Shown here in pieces: positions 12,428 to 24,172 of a stretch of 64,000 nt of DNA (position 1 is its first letter; every line of letters starts with the position of its first letter). Both the position numbers and the translations under genes were made by a program. The notes under the pieces are model-generated. The model was given only the letters and a program-made list of their open reading frames with translations, was not told the origin of the DNA and did not search any database. Source of the DNA: Caprella mutica (taxonomy: Eukaryota > Arthropoda > Malacostraca > Amphipoda > Caprellidae); assembly GCA_947561585.1 (NCBI GenBank), contig CANNZV010000258.1:350369-414368 (forward strand), in the 5' to 3' direction.

Positions 12428-13213
12428 CAGGCAGGCCTCGCTTTAAGTACACCTCACTTTAATAAAAACAGTACTTATTTCGAGTCATGTCTCGAAATAA
12501 GTACCGTTCGTAGACAAAGAAAACGGAGACAGTTTTATTTTTGTGATTATTTCACTGTAACTAGAAAAACATAAAAATTATAATCCAGATGAGGTTATTA
12601 GAAGCAATTGGTTCAGAAATTCAACATTTCCCATCTTAGGGTAAGTTCCGTGTTATCGCACGGTTCCATATTTTCGAACACGTAAAAATCTCTATACTAT
12701 AATCATCATTATTCAACTTTTATTTCAATTGGTGTTCATGATACCAATTTGAATAGAAATTGAATAATAATAATAATTATTATATTTTCTTTTCGGACGT
12801 GTCGAAAATGTAGAACGTACCAATAACTTGAAACTTAGTACCTACCCTACCACTAATAATATTTCACAGAGCATAAAATTATTGTTTGTTCAATGTAACA
12901 CAATAATTATATAAATCAAAGCATCTATTAATTACTCACCTATACTGAGTGAGAGTTAAGCTATGGTAAGATTTTAAAACCTTTAATAAATTCACTATTT
13001 TAAATTTTCATTACAGTCACAAACACTGAACAACAGTTTATTTATAGGCTTATTTATTACTCTAATTCTAAAACAAATTTTCTTTCACTATAACTCATAG
13101 AAAATGAAATCAAGGAGTGACAATTATAAATTTTTTGTTACTTTTCTTCGCTTTAGTTACTGTTTAGTAATTAAACTGAGTTGTGATTTGGTAACTAAAG
13201 CAGGAGATGCCTG
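12428..13213. mobile_element. Tigger/pogo-like non-autonomous element
   Basis: It starts CAGGCAGGCCTCGCTTTAAG and ends AAAGCAGGAGATGCCTG, flanked by TA on both sides (12426-12427, 13214-13215). The terminus resembles the CAGGCATACCTCG start of vertebrate Tigger elements, which is recalled family knowledge. Partial copies occur at 17525-17712 (left end) and ~34700-35052 (right end). A second MITE (12637-12849) lies inside. No transposase ORF. Confidence 0.75.
12637..12849. mobile_element. MITE, TAGGGTAAGTTCC family, nested
   Basis: A nearly complete hairpin: the left end TAGGGTAAGTTCC is mirrored by TACCCTA at the right, and TATTTTCGAACACGTAA pairs with GGACGTGTCGAAAATG. Related copies lie at 21170-21330 and 30578-30738, both inherited inside the 3.5-kb element. 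Confidence 0.7.
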
Positions 13214-13681
13214 TATGTAAGTTCTAAGAAGATGAATAGTCGCATGAGTGATTGATTGGTACGTAGGGACTATAGGCTGGGAAGAGTCATTAAGTTTATT
13301 TTTTTCTCAACTCAATTTAATTTTTTTTATTCTATTGCTTGCAGATTTTCAATTATATTTGTGTCAATTAATACTAATATTTAAAATTTAAATTGTAGAA
13401 AATTTGAATGATACATCATTATAATGATTCTTTACCAGGTAATATTATAATAAATTTATGTATAATATGTAAATAAATTCCGTAACCACAATTCAGCTCC
13501 TATTTATGACACTTATCAAAAATCTTATTGTTTTAATCATCCATAGGAAATAAATTAAATAAGTCGTTATTAAATATTGTAAATTAACTGAAATCATGAC
13601 CACAAACACTATCAAGAAATATATATGATATAATTAATATATAATATAACGTTTAAATCGAAATAAGCTTTACTATGAACA
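13214..13681. other. Spacer 3' of the P450 gene
   Basis: AT-rich sequence downstream of the P450 stop codon on the minus strand. It should contain the 3' UTR, but I could not single out the polyadenylation signal among many A/T runs. Confidence 0.4.
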
Positions 13682-16600
13682 CTAAGTGCTAAACTTCTCC
13701 AGTCTTATAATTGCCGTTTTATCCACCATTCTTGTGATACCTAACAGACTAGAGACTTTGATGTCTTGATATCCATCAGCCGCTACGATCTTGTGGTCCA
13801 GAAGGAGTTGACACACCGCAAGCTTCATCTCCATCTGTGCAAACCTCATTGCTGTTGAAAAAATTGACATCTCAGCAATTGCTATGAATCCAAAGAATCG
13901 GTATCAAAGAAGCTTGGGTATATGGCAACAATCGTTATCATAATAATAACAATTTCTATTAAATACAATTACAAAAGTATTTTTCTCATAATAATATACA
14001 TAATCTTACAATAATAAATATCTAAATAATTCACTGTTAAACATGAATAAATTTATAGTTGTTAAATATGAGTACATCAATTTGAAATTGTATATGAAAT
14101 CTAGGAAAACAAATAACGAAAATGTCAAAGCCAAAGACAAGAAATTATATCACATTCAACTCCTATCATAATGATTTTTTTCAAATAAAATCGAAATGTG
14201 TTCAGATTTATTATTCATGATTTGAACATCAACCCAGAAAAATTCTGGTGAGGTCATAGATTCATAGAAGATTAATTAAATTCTTCTCATCTACGTCCTG
14301 ACCATAACTTTCTCTCTAGTAAATTCACTCACCAATGCACATTCTGGGCCCGATGCCAAATGGAAGGTAGGCTGCGGTGGGGATGTCCCTCTTATTTTCA
14401 GGGAAGAATCTTTCTGGTTTGAACTCGAAAGGATCAGGGAAAATATCAGGGTCGTAGTGAAAGGAGAAAGTAGGAACTGACACCATTGTATCCTTCACAA
14501 TAGTGTAATCTATCCCTGGTAGTCTGCAAAGAAAGTTTGAATAATAATTATAGTGATATTTCGAGAAAATTTATCGTATTACTAATGCAGACATTTATTC
14601 ATTGTCCATTGTTCTACATTCTTAGAATTGACACTGAAGGTGCAACGAATTTGGTGAAAAAGATTGAATTTCATCAAACTTACTTGTAATCTTTGGTGCA
14701 TTTTCTTTCCAAAAAGGGCGCAACTGGAAATATTCTCATCGTTTCTGTATCAATTTTGAGAAATTAAGTCAATAAGGTAGACGATTAATTTTTGAGCTCA
14801 TTTTGGCCAACCTAACTAACATATACATTGAATTAACAGATAAATTCGTATTCAAGTATTTTTAGAGTTTTCTCTCTGTAACTTATTTTTCCCAGTTGAA
14901 CCAATGTACCCAATTAAAAAAGAAATTGACAGATAGGCTCTGTGTGTATCTGCAGTATAAGCCAGCAACAACCCTGAGTATGATAATATTATATAACACA
15001 GGTTGAATTAGTTCAATTCAATTACCACGCGTTGAATTAATACTCCAGGTGTGAAATAATTTTCTGATTCTTATTCTGAATAAGTATACGTGTGAATAGC
15101 ATCAACTTTACTACTGAAAATAAGAAAATTCTTTCATATTTACAGAAGGAAATCCTCAAAAATATTGAATCATGTGGAAATTTAAAGTTTATGTTGAAGA
15201 TTTATCTTGTGGAAAACTCTCTATTTTCAAAAGTCAATTTATCAGCATGAAATGGCATGCGCCATTGTAACAAGAAAATGTCACTTGACATTATATTATG
15301 CAAAAGTTTGAAACTTAGAATGAGCACGATTTTATTATTCCCAGTTTAAAAAAGTGGCATCGTATTACGAATTTAAAAATGATATTAATTCTTATTTCAA
15401 CCTACATTTTAATGTATAATTAGATTACGTGCAGTCGGTAGAGCGCATACCTTCGATGACGGTTTGACCCATTCTCTCCCAAAATCTGATAAACTGGTAA
15501 GTGGATATTGAACAACCGTCCCACCAAGTTTCATGCAATTTCGGTTGAATACTTTTTGGGTTATAAATGATATTGTCCTTTCACCGGATCGCTCCTAAAA
15601 TTCTACCGGATGGTTCCTGGACATTGGCCAATCGTTCCATCAAATTTCAGGCAATTTGGTTGAATACTTTTGTTATTAAGTTATAAATGGCCTTGACCTT
15701 GATCTTTCACCCAGTCACTCCCAAAATTTAACCAAAGGGTTCCTATGGTTGCTTTTTGAGTTATAAATAACCTTGACCTTTGACTCTCTCGCTCCTAAAT
15801 TTCTACCAGCAGGTTCCTGGACATTGACCAATCGTCCAACCAAATTTCAGGCAATTTGGTTGAATACTTTATGAGTAATGCGAATAAAAAAATGATAAAT
15901 AAATAAATGGCGGGTAAAATATAACCTTCTGCAAATTTGTGAAGGTAATTAGAGGACAATATATATGCTTTAATACAATTAAATAAAGAATTACTTATCA
16001 TGATATTTAAAAAAATAATTAAACTTAAATCACAAAATCACCTGAAATAAATGCTTCCAAGATTCGACATTCCATTACATCATCGTAGCTCAGTTCATCT
16101 CTATTTTCTTTAGTCATTCTTCCTTTCAACTCATCTCGTATTTTCTCCTGATATTCAGGATAGCGAGTGAGGGTCTTGATGACAAAACTCAGTGAGTTGG
16201 ATGTTGTGTCAAAACCAGCCAACAAGAACAGGATGGCTTGGGCATAAATTCTGATGTCAGATATTTCTGGAAAGGAAATTACGAGATGCATTATTCACTT
16301 TACTTTTCAGTTTAGTTTGTCTCAAATAATTACCTACCGCTAACTGTATTTCTTCCATTAAATACTCACTATTCGTTTCATTTTGTTTATTTTCATCAGT
16401 TCCTTCATCATTTGATTTCCTTGCATCAAGTAGAATATCAATGAAATCATTTCTGCGTTCACCACCCATCCTATTCTTGATGGTAGTCTCGATGACGTTC
16501 CTCAATAGATCATGAGCATCAGTACTCAACCTCATATTGAATGCCTTAGCTACTCTTGGTACCAAAACCGTAAACATGAACTTCAGAGCTCCTTTTAACG

Positions 16601-19600
16601 TAGGCTTAGATGTTTTCATTGCAGCAGCAACAAATTCTTTGTGGTTGTCGTTGATCGAGTCAATATCTAATCCAAAAGCACAAGTACCGATGGAATCCAT
16701 AGCATATTTACCAAGAAGATCCATTGCGTCTATATTCTCGCCTTCTTCTGATTTCTTCTTACAATACGTCAACAAAGAATTGGCTTTTTCATTGACAAGT
16801 TTAAACATAGTCCTCATTTTTCCTGAAGTGAAGGTTGGAGTTAAGATTGAACGCAAGCTCTTCCACTCGGTTCCTTTAACCATTGTGAGCATATGTTTGA
16901 ACCATTCATCGGAATCAGAGGTGAAATTTACATCTCTTCTGTCGACGAAATGATCGAAATCTTTAATGAGGACTTTTTGTACCAACTCAACATCGCAAAT
17001 CAACAAAGTTGGAGTCCATCGATCATAAAATCCAATAACTTTCTCTCCCTTTTCTTTTCGATCTCGATAGAACTGTCAATAATAATTGAGGTATGTATGA
17101 GATTCATATAACACTAAAATTATAAATAATTAGATAATTATTATATAAGAAGCTTTCTATTCACCATCATTGTATAAATCACTTTATGAATTACTTTAAA
17201 CTAAATGTTCTGTCAATGAATGTCAATATCAAAGAAGAAATGTACCTATACTGGCACATCTCCGTACGCGGACATTTCGTCCACGGACAATTCGTCTACG
17301 GACAATTCGTTCACGAAATGCTTTATTTTGTATAATAATTTTAATGTGAATATTTTTTTTTATAATTATATTCTGCAATATGAATGAAGAAAATACCATT
17401 TGTTGATGGTAATTATAAATTTATGATATTTGCAATAATTCATATTGAAATCTTCTCCTGTTCTTGCTGGCCGTCAAAAGTAAAATAAAAAAATGAATAC
17501 TTTTAACTTTTTTCTAATGATGTACAGGCAGACCTCGCTTTTATTACACCCCGGTCTCATAAAACTTGTACCATGCCTAGGCATGACTAAATTAAGTACA
17601 GTACATATATATAGACATTTGTTTGTGGTGTCTATTTCACGGTAACTAATATATTAATCAATAGCATTATTCAGATTAGGTTATTAGAAGCAATTTGGTT
17701 CAAAATTAGTTTTAATAGAAGATTTTTTGACAGTGACAACATAAAACACATAGCTACATGATATATGTATAATTATATATAGTATACTACTAATCGAGTG
17801 ATTGATAATTAAATGTGATATAAAAGAATTAGCTATATATTGTACTTTTAGTGTTACGTTTAATTATCTAAACGCAAAAAAGTCCGGGTTATCATTTCTG
17901 ACTCAAAATATAAAACCATATATATAATAATTATTATTTGCATCCATTGTAATTATTTATTTTTTTCTTACGTGTCCACACATATATTCTTGTTAGTACC
18001 CTGTTATTTTATTTCCACATTACAGATACTCATAACTCATAAAGCAAAATATTAAACGAGTAAAATAACTTAAAGTCAACCCGTTTAGCATATCTAATAT
18101 TATAACTTTAATCGATAGATAAACATTTCAAGGTATTAATGTGAAATGCTTCGGTTTAAATCACTATAATAGTATTATATATTTAAACCTGGCTATTAAT
18201 ATAATAGTGAAAAATGATATCCTATACAGGGTGGGTCAAAGAAAGCGGAACCCAACTTTGATTGATATATCTCAGAAACTACTAACGTTATGAATTTTCT
18301 AAAATTACTATTATGTTTGTCTACTTCAAAAACTTTTCATACAACACTATTGATGCTACAGTGATTATAGTAAACGGTGTCATAAGTATGCTTGCGCACA
18401 AACAGAAAAAAATACTAAATTATTTTAAACAAAAATACCTTTATTTCTACACATGTCCTCCATTTCTTGACATAATTCAATCCTTGTTCTGATTGTTGCC
18501 ATAACTCTTTTAATTAATGCAGAATTTTCTTAAGGTAAATTCACTTCACTTGTGATTCTCTCATTCAAGTCGTCTGAGTTCACAGGCGGAGTTGAGTACT
18601 CTTACTCTTCAATGTCCAAATAAGAAAAAAAAATACCTGGTGTCTTGTCCAGTGTCCACTCATTTGCATAGATTAGTGCAATAATGCAATTGTTGAACAA
18701 ATCAGTTAGCAAATGTCGCAAAGCGATCGTTATGGCAGCAATGAGAACATGGATTGAATTAGATAATTCGGGAAGAAATGGAGGACATTTGTAGGGATTC
18801 GGTACACACAGAGAAAGGATTAGTTGAATCAAATCATATTTGATTTGTTTTGACTAAATTTTATGGTTTATCTGTGCGCCTACCTACGTGGTGAGTTGCA
18901 GGTACTATTTAATATGAGTTAAATTGACGTTGGTTAAAACAACACATATGTGAGTTGATTATTTTTAATTCCCGATGGTCACAACAACTACCTGTGATAG
19001 TCAAAACTGCTCGTGATGGTTGAACCAAATATATGTAATGGTTAAAACAACTACAGAACAAGGTTACATCAACTACTTGTGTATGTTTCTCCAATCACTC
19101 CTATGTGTTATACCAACTACTCGTGTAGGTTATACCAACTACTCGTGTAGAGTATACCAACTGCTTGTGTAGGTTATACCAACTACTCGTGTAGGTTGTA
19201 CCAACTACTCGTGTAGGTTACATTAACTACTCGTATAGGTGATATCAACTACTCATGTAGGTTATATCAACTACTCGTGTTGGTTATACCAACTACTCGT
19301 GTAGGTTACATTAACTACTCGTATAGGTGATATCAACTACTCATGTAGGTTATATCAACTACTCGGTTAGGTTATATCAACTACTCGTGTAGGTTGTACC
19401 AACTACTCGTGTAGGTTACATTAACTACTCGTATAGGTGATATCAACTACTCGTGTAGGTTATATCATCTTCTCGTGTAGGTTATATCATCTTCTCGTGT
19501 TGGTTATATCAACTACTTGTAAACTAAGTAAATGTATATCAATTATTATAGTGTAGGTTGAAATATCGGTCTGGTTAGCAGTAGCCAGACTTTTTACAAG

Positions 19601-22600
19601 ACTTTTTCAGTCACTATATTTACTCTATTAAATTATAATCTCGAGTTAGGTCCCGGTATCAATTAGATTAGACTATTTATTTTCTAGGACCAAATCTAAC
19701 ATGTTCACATTTATTTTCTACTTTTGCTTCTGTGATATGCATACTATTTTAATTTCAAAAAATAATTGATCACCTAGACCTATCCTTGCTTTTTGAAATG
19801 TTTTCGATCCAATGAATTGATATATGGTTATCAGTTGTAAATTAATAGATTAGATTGAATAAGTAATCTCATCAGGTCAGTTTATAAATAAGTAGTTAGA
19901 TGACATAAATAACTTTACGTAATTAATTAACCAGGCTAGATTACAAAATATGATAAATCTTTGATATGCTGCAATTGTACTATAACTTAATGAATAATAA
20001 ATTAATGATAAAGCCTTTATCTTCTAAACCATATTTTAGTGCAATTCATCTTACTCATAGGCACTGATATTGAAATATGCTAATAGAATTACCAAGGTCA
20101 AATTGAAAACGAAATATAAACATTTAAGTTTTAGATTTATTATTTAGAAGTACAATTTGAATTCTCGTCACTTTCCTCCACGACTGTAGGTTGCCAATTC
20201 CTGAAATAAGGGATTCGTATATTAATATATATTGAATAGAAATTCACAGTATCGTTCATATACATTATCAATAACATCACCTACTCTTTTTCCTTTTGTG
20301 ATGAGATAGCGACAGCTTCGATATTCTTTTCATGTCTGGAATCCCTAAAAGCATATGAAAAAGTAGACGCTAATCATATTGCAAATAAACATTTAAAAAT
20401 CATCTAATATTTTCAAATACTTACTTTGACCAAGCATAATAATTGTTCCTGAACCATTCGAAGGAATTGAATATAGTTGATGACGTTGATCTACTTCATC
20501 AATTCTTCATCAAGATCTGAAAGTAGATTCAGAAAATATAGAAAACCATATATTAATAGAGAAATGAAAAGAATTATTAACTGAGAATTCTTTCATATAG
20601 GTAAATTATTTATATAAAATGTTAAACTAATTATAAATCTTCAGATGCAGTATAAATTTAACTCTAATAAATGCAATGGATTTTTCTAGCTAATCCTCAT
20701 AATTTTGTTCATTATACACTCATAATGTAGACTTTAATTAAATACCAAGAAAGTATAATATATAAAAAGGCTCACCTCTGGTTGGAGTGTTCTCACCCTG
20801 CTAAATCCCTGGACGGTGTTCTCCTCCGACTATCTCCCTGGATGGAGTTCTCCCAGTCATAGAAAACTAGGGTCAATTAGGTAAATTGCGGCACTTTAAC
20901 TAACTGCGGTCTCTTATCTCAGAAACATTAATAACCATCATGACTTCAAGGCACTCGTGACATGAATAGAACCTATCATAAATTGAGCTTAAATTATGAT
21001 GTTCAACAATTCAGTATATAGCTAAACTTATTTCAGAATGATTTTGAGACTCTCTTAATAGGGTCACAATTAGAAATTAAAGAACCGAATTTGGCTGTGT
21101 AACCCTACCTATAGGTACACCAACTAGTTTTAAAATATATAAATTATCAGACCACTTTACTTAAGATACTAGGATAAGTTCCGAAATATCGGACGGCTCC
21201 ACATTTTCGGTCGCGTAAGAAAAACTATATTAAATTAACTTTTATTTTAATTAGCTATTAGGTAGCTATATACTATATTTCATACGTGACCGAAAATTTG
21301 AAATCGCCTGATAATTGGGAACTTACCCTATTCTGAGGACAGCGCAGTAACTGCCTATAATAACATATAATAATAATATAGGAAAATTAGTTTGGATATC
21401 AGTTTACAAACTGGAAGGCAGTAATCAAAATTTATTATTATAAAAGTTATGTACTGATAATCAGCTCTTCAAATAACTACCTATATAAAGCCACCAAACT
21501 ATCAATCACCAATATTTTAGAATATTTAGGCAGACATTTATCAATTTATTAATGGAATTAATTAATAATTAATAATCGATCGGCAGCGATAATACTATTT
21601 AATGCATATAACGCTATTGTTTGCACTTGAACTAAAACGGTATTGAGGAGCGTTCACATTCAACACGTAACACACTTGAAACAAGATTTGAACTGAAAAG
21701 TGTCAGCTGATTAATTGGCTTTGAGGAAAGCATAAGTTGCCACATACTCATTTGATTGAACTCACACCTAAACTTAAAAAAAAGTAGCACTAACTCTCAT
21801 AGTTAGTTAATTTATACACCAGATAAATAAGATTAACAGTCTTTGTGGGTTACATTATCACACTATGTCATAGTTGTTTTAACTCTTACCTAAACTTACA
21901 AAAAAGTAGCGCCAACTCTCATAGTAAGTTAATTCATACACTGCAGAATACACTGGATTAACAGTCTTTGTGGGTTACTATAACACACTATGTCATAGTT
22001 GATTTAACTCGCACCTAAACTTAAAAAAGTAGCGTCAACTCTCATAGTAAGTTAATTCATACACCAGATACATTGAATTAACAATCTTTGTGAGTTACTT
22101 CAACACACTATGTCCTAGTTGTTTTAACATATGTTCAAACTCCCAAAATGTAACTCCAACTCTCATAGTAAGTTGATTCAATCCATAAAATGATTTGAAT
22201 TAACTATGTTTGGTGACACACACGTCATAGTTGTTTTGACACACGTGAAAACATGAATATAGTCAAACCAACTCACGTAATAAATTGATTCAAAGCATAA
22301 ATTGTTGACCCATTAAATATGAGTAAACTTTTTTCTCTGTGTAGATAGGTAAGAAGAAATAATGATTAGATATATATTTAATAATGAGTTGCTAATGATA
22401 CGATATAAATATAAAGTATTATAGTGTTTTTCTGTAATTAAAAAAAATTCGTAACTTTATGTTTGTGCGCAAGCATACTTTTGACACCGCTTACTATAAT
22501 CACTGTAGCATCCAATATTGATGTATGAATAGTTTTGATTTTTTCACCATTTTTATAAAAAAGTAGACAAGCACAATGATGATTTTAGAAAATTCATAAC

Positions 22601-23220
22601 GTTAGTAGTTTCTTAGATATATCAAATCAAAGTTGGGTTCCGCTTTTTTTGACCCACCCTGTATACACTTGAAATACAAAATCAAAAAAATCGTACACGA
22701 TCGAATTGTCCGTGGACGAAATATCCGTTGGACGAAATGTCCGTGGACGAATTTTCCGTGGACGAAATGTCCTTGGATAAACTGTCCTTGAATGAAATGT
22801 TCTTGGATGAAATGTCCTAGACCCGCACGTCTCCTAACTAGAGATGGTACCAAAGAAGATTAAGTGTCTCTAATCTTCCAACTCTCTTTCTTGGTAAGTG
22901 TTAATGAAGTAATTTCACTATAATAATATCTCCATGTTTACTTCTTTCTATTCTATTCCTTTTTCTGATCAGGATAACTATACTGTTCTCACCTTGTCAC
23001 AAATGATTTCTCTCACTCCATTGACATTGAAAAGGTAGTGGAAGTGCCCGGTGAGCAAGTTAGTGGGCGGTGAGTAGATGTTGTGTCTGGCCCAGTAGTT
23101 GTGTTTCCACTTTGTGTAGATGACATAGCTAGCTATGCCCAGTGCTATGAGGTAAATTACGTAGCCTGGCTCGTAAATTGCAGCCAAGGCCACCAGTATC
23201 CCAAAAATCGAGAAAATCAT
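13682..23220 (-). CDS. Cytochrome P450, CYP3 clan (CYP6-like), six exons
   Basis: Haem-thiolate monooxygenase; insect CYP3-clan enzymes sit in the ER membrane and oxidise xenobiotics and endogenous lipids using NADPH-P450 reductase. Exons in transcription order: 22993-23220, 16334-17073, 16042-16266, 14684-14744, 14333-14523, 13682-13851, all with GT-AG introns. Exon 1 gives the Met and a hydrophobic N-terminal anchor (IYLIALGIASYVIY). Then come the C-helix WKSLR, I-helix AGFDTTS, K-helix ETMR, FKPERF, and the haem-cysteine loop FGIGPRMCIA. Predicted length is ~537 aa, normal for the family. Oddity: exon 2 begins in the frame FYRDRKEKGEK but must shift by one base in an A4 run (17039-17042) to reach VIGFYDRWTPTLL. 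This is either an assembly indel or an inactivating mutation; an alternative acceptor after 17064 would avoid it but lose conserved residues. Intron 1 (5.9 kb) is filled with nested transposons. Substrate unknown. Confidence 0.9.
15421..15950 (+). repeat. SINE-like repeat in a P450 intron
   Basis: It starts TAGATTACGTGCAGTCGGTA, whose GTCGGTAGAGCGC resembles a tRNA A-box, and GGTTTGACCC soon after resembles a B-box. The body contains a ~95-bp phrase repeated two to three times (ACCAATCGTCC, GGCAATTTGGTTGAATAC, TTATAAATGACCTTGACC). The end is GATAAATAAATAA then AAGGTAAT. A related copy without the extra internal units lies at 23321-23657, upstream of the same gene. Confidence 0.65.
17525..17712 (+). 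mobile_element. Tigger-like element, left end only
   Basis: CAGGCAGACCTCGCTTTTAT preceded by TA, with similarity to 12428-12620 up to GGTTATTAGAAGCAATT. The right half is absent, so it is a truncated copy. Confidence 0.65.
19095..19510. repeat. 22-bp minisatellite TATACCAACTACTCGTG
   Basis: About 19 copies of a 22-bp unit containing TATACCAACTACTCGTGTAG. A matching inverted array is at 32390-32800 in copy B. Confidence 0.9.
20200..20870 (-). other. Exon-like block inside copy A
   Basis: Minus-strand candidate exons with GT-AG borders: one ending at the GTGAGC donor near 20772, then 20425-20516, 20285-20344 and one from 20200 to a stop near 20145. In the frame NSFEWFRNNYYAWSK the last three join in phase and finish with NWQPTVVEESDENSN, but two TGA codons lie just upstream in the second block. 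Both copies of the element keep the splice borders. It may be a captured or ancestral gene fragment; the function is unknown. Confidence 0.35.
21170..21330. mobile_element. MITE, TAGGGTAAGTTCC family (in copy A)
   Basis: A hairpin with AGGATAAGTTCCGAAAT against AACTTACCCTA, and CACATTTTCGGTCGCGTAAG pairing with ACGTGACCGAAAATTT. It lies at the same place in copy B (30578-30738), so it was present in their common ancestor. Confidence 0.7.
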
Positions 23221-23320
23221 TTTTCTGTAAAAATAGAAATTAGTATCACTGAATGCAACTGCTATATTATAAGCAATACCATTGAAGTGAAAAATAATTA
23301 AATCAGAAAAGTATTTGAAC

Positions 23321-23657
23321 TAGATTATGTGCACTCGGTAGAGCGCATACCTTCGCCACCGCTTTGACCCGTTCTCTCCTAAAATTTAATAAACTGCTAA
23401 CTGGATAATAACCAATCGTCCCACCAAGTTGCATGCAATATGGTACAATACTTTTTGAGTTATAAATGATCATGACCTTGACCATTGACCGGGTCACTCC
23501 CAAAATTCTACCAGTTAGTCACTGGACATGGACCAATCGTTTCACCAATTCTATCCAATGTGGTTGAACACTTTTTCAGTTAAGCGAATAACAAGATGAT
23601 AAATAAATAAATATACCACGTCTAAAATATGACCTTCCCGCATTCTGCTAAGGTAAT
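23321..23657 (+). repeat. SINE-like repeat upstream of the P450 gene
   Basis: Second copy of the family at 15421-15950, starting TAGATTATGTGCACTCGGTA and ending in GATAAATAAATAA then AAGGTAAT. It lies 100 bp upstream of the P450 start codon, so it may fall in the promoter or 5' UTR. Confidence 0.65.
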
Positions 23658-24172
23658 GACGAATACATTAATCAGATTAATTATTAACAACATAATTGTG
23701 TGAGCCAAAATACAAAAGAGTCCTAGGATTGAACTACATACTACGAAAATAAATTCTTGTCGTTAATTGTTATAACTAAAGACGGGATATATAAATATTT
23801 AGCATTGCTCTCACAGAAAATAATGTTAGATAAGAGTGATTAGACTGACCTTCAACTAACAAGGGGCAGAGAGGGGGACTGGCACCAGTGAACCACCTAC
23901 CACAGAGACTAAGTCACACTGCCTAGAGATGTATATTAGTGATGAGTTTATTGTGTATCTTAGTGATGATAAATATTATCTAATTCCTTTATCTCTTGGA
24001 ACAGAAAATATAAATTTCTAGTTTGATGTTTTTAATGAATTATTTTGATGTTTATAATTTTTCAGATGATCTTAAAGCAAATTTTAATACTAATAAAGAA
24101 CATTGATGATCACCTTTCCTATCGATGATATATATCATCATATTCAATAGAGCTTATCTTGCTGACTCACCT
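23658..24172. other. P450 upstream spacer; no gene seen
   Basis: AT-rich with one GC-richer patch (23850-23930). No defined promoter motif can be assigned. Confidence 0.4.

Larger units (their letters stand above)
18807..22341 (-). mobile_element. 3.5-kb CACAGAGAAA-ended element, copy A
   Basis: The ends are CACAGAGAAAGGATTAG and TTTTTTCTCTGTG. It is collinear, in reverse, with copy B (29004-33099). Contents in plus order: a subterminal GATTTGATT-rich segment, a 22-bp tandem array (19095-19510), an AT-rich centre, an exon-like block (20200-20870), a TAGGGTAAGTTCC MITE (21170-21330), and four diverged ~115-bp repeats with ACTCTCATAGT (21780-22250). No recognisable transposase. The superfamily is unknown. 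Confidence 0.75.
18227..22661. mobile_element. Palindromic mariner/IS630-like derivative
   Basis: Terminal inverted repeats of ~200 bp start CAGGGTGGGTCAAAGAAAGC and are flanked by TATA on both sides. Each arm contains a decayed C-terminus of a Tc1/mariner-type transposase: on the minus strand at ~18425-18600 (LNERITSEV then RIELCQEMEDMC), and on the plus strand at ~18725-18798 (TWIELDNSGRNGGHL then stop). The two copies face each other, as in a foldback rearrangement of an autonomous element. The 3.5-kb element is inserted at 18806/18807. Confidence 0.75.
17263..22824. mobile_element. Outer foldback-like element with GGACAATTCGTCC arrays (P450 intron 1)
   Basis: The left arm has copies of a 15-bp word (CGGACATTTCGTCCA, CGGACAATTCGTCTA) at 17270, 17285 and 17300. 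The right arm (~22700-22818) has about eight complementary words such as GTGGACGAAATGTCC. A 9-bp flank matches at 8 of 9 positions: GCACATCTC (17254-17262) and GCACGTCTC (22825-22833). The interior has been expanded by later insertions: a Tigger-like left end, a palindromic mariner derivative and a 3.5-kb element. Confidence 0.75.

Noticed and set aside
18602..18832. 76-codon minus-strand frame
   Set aside because: It overlaps the palindromic mariner derivative on the strand opposite to the recognisable transposase relic.
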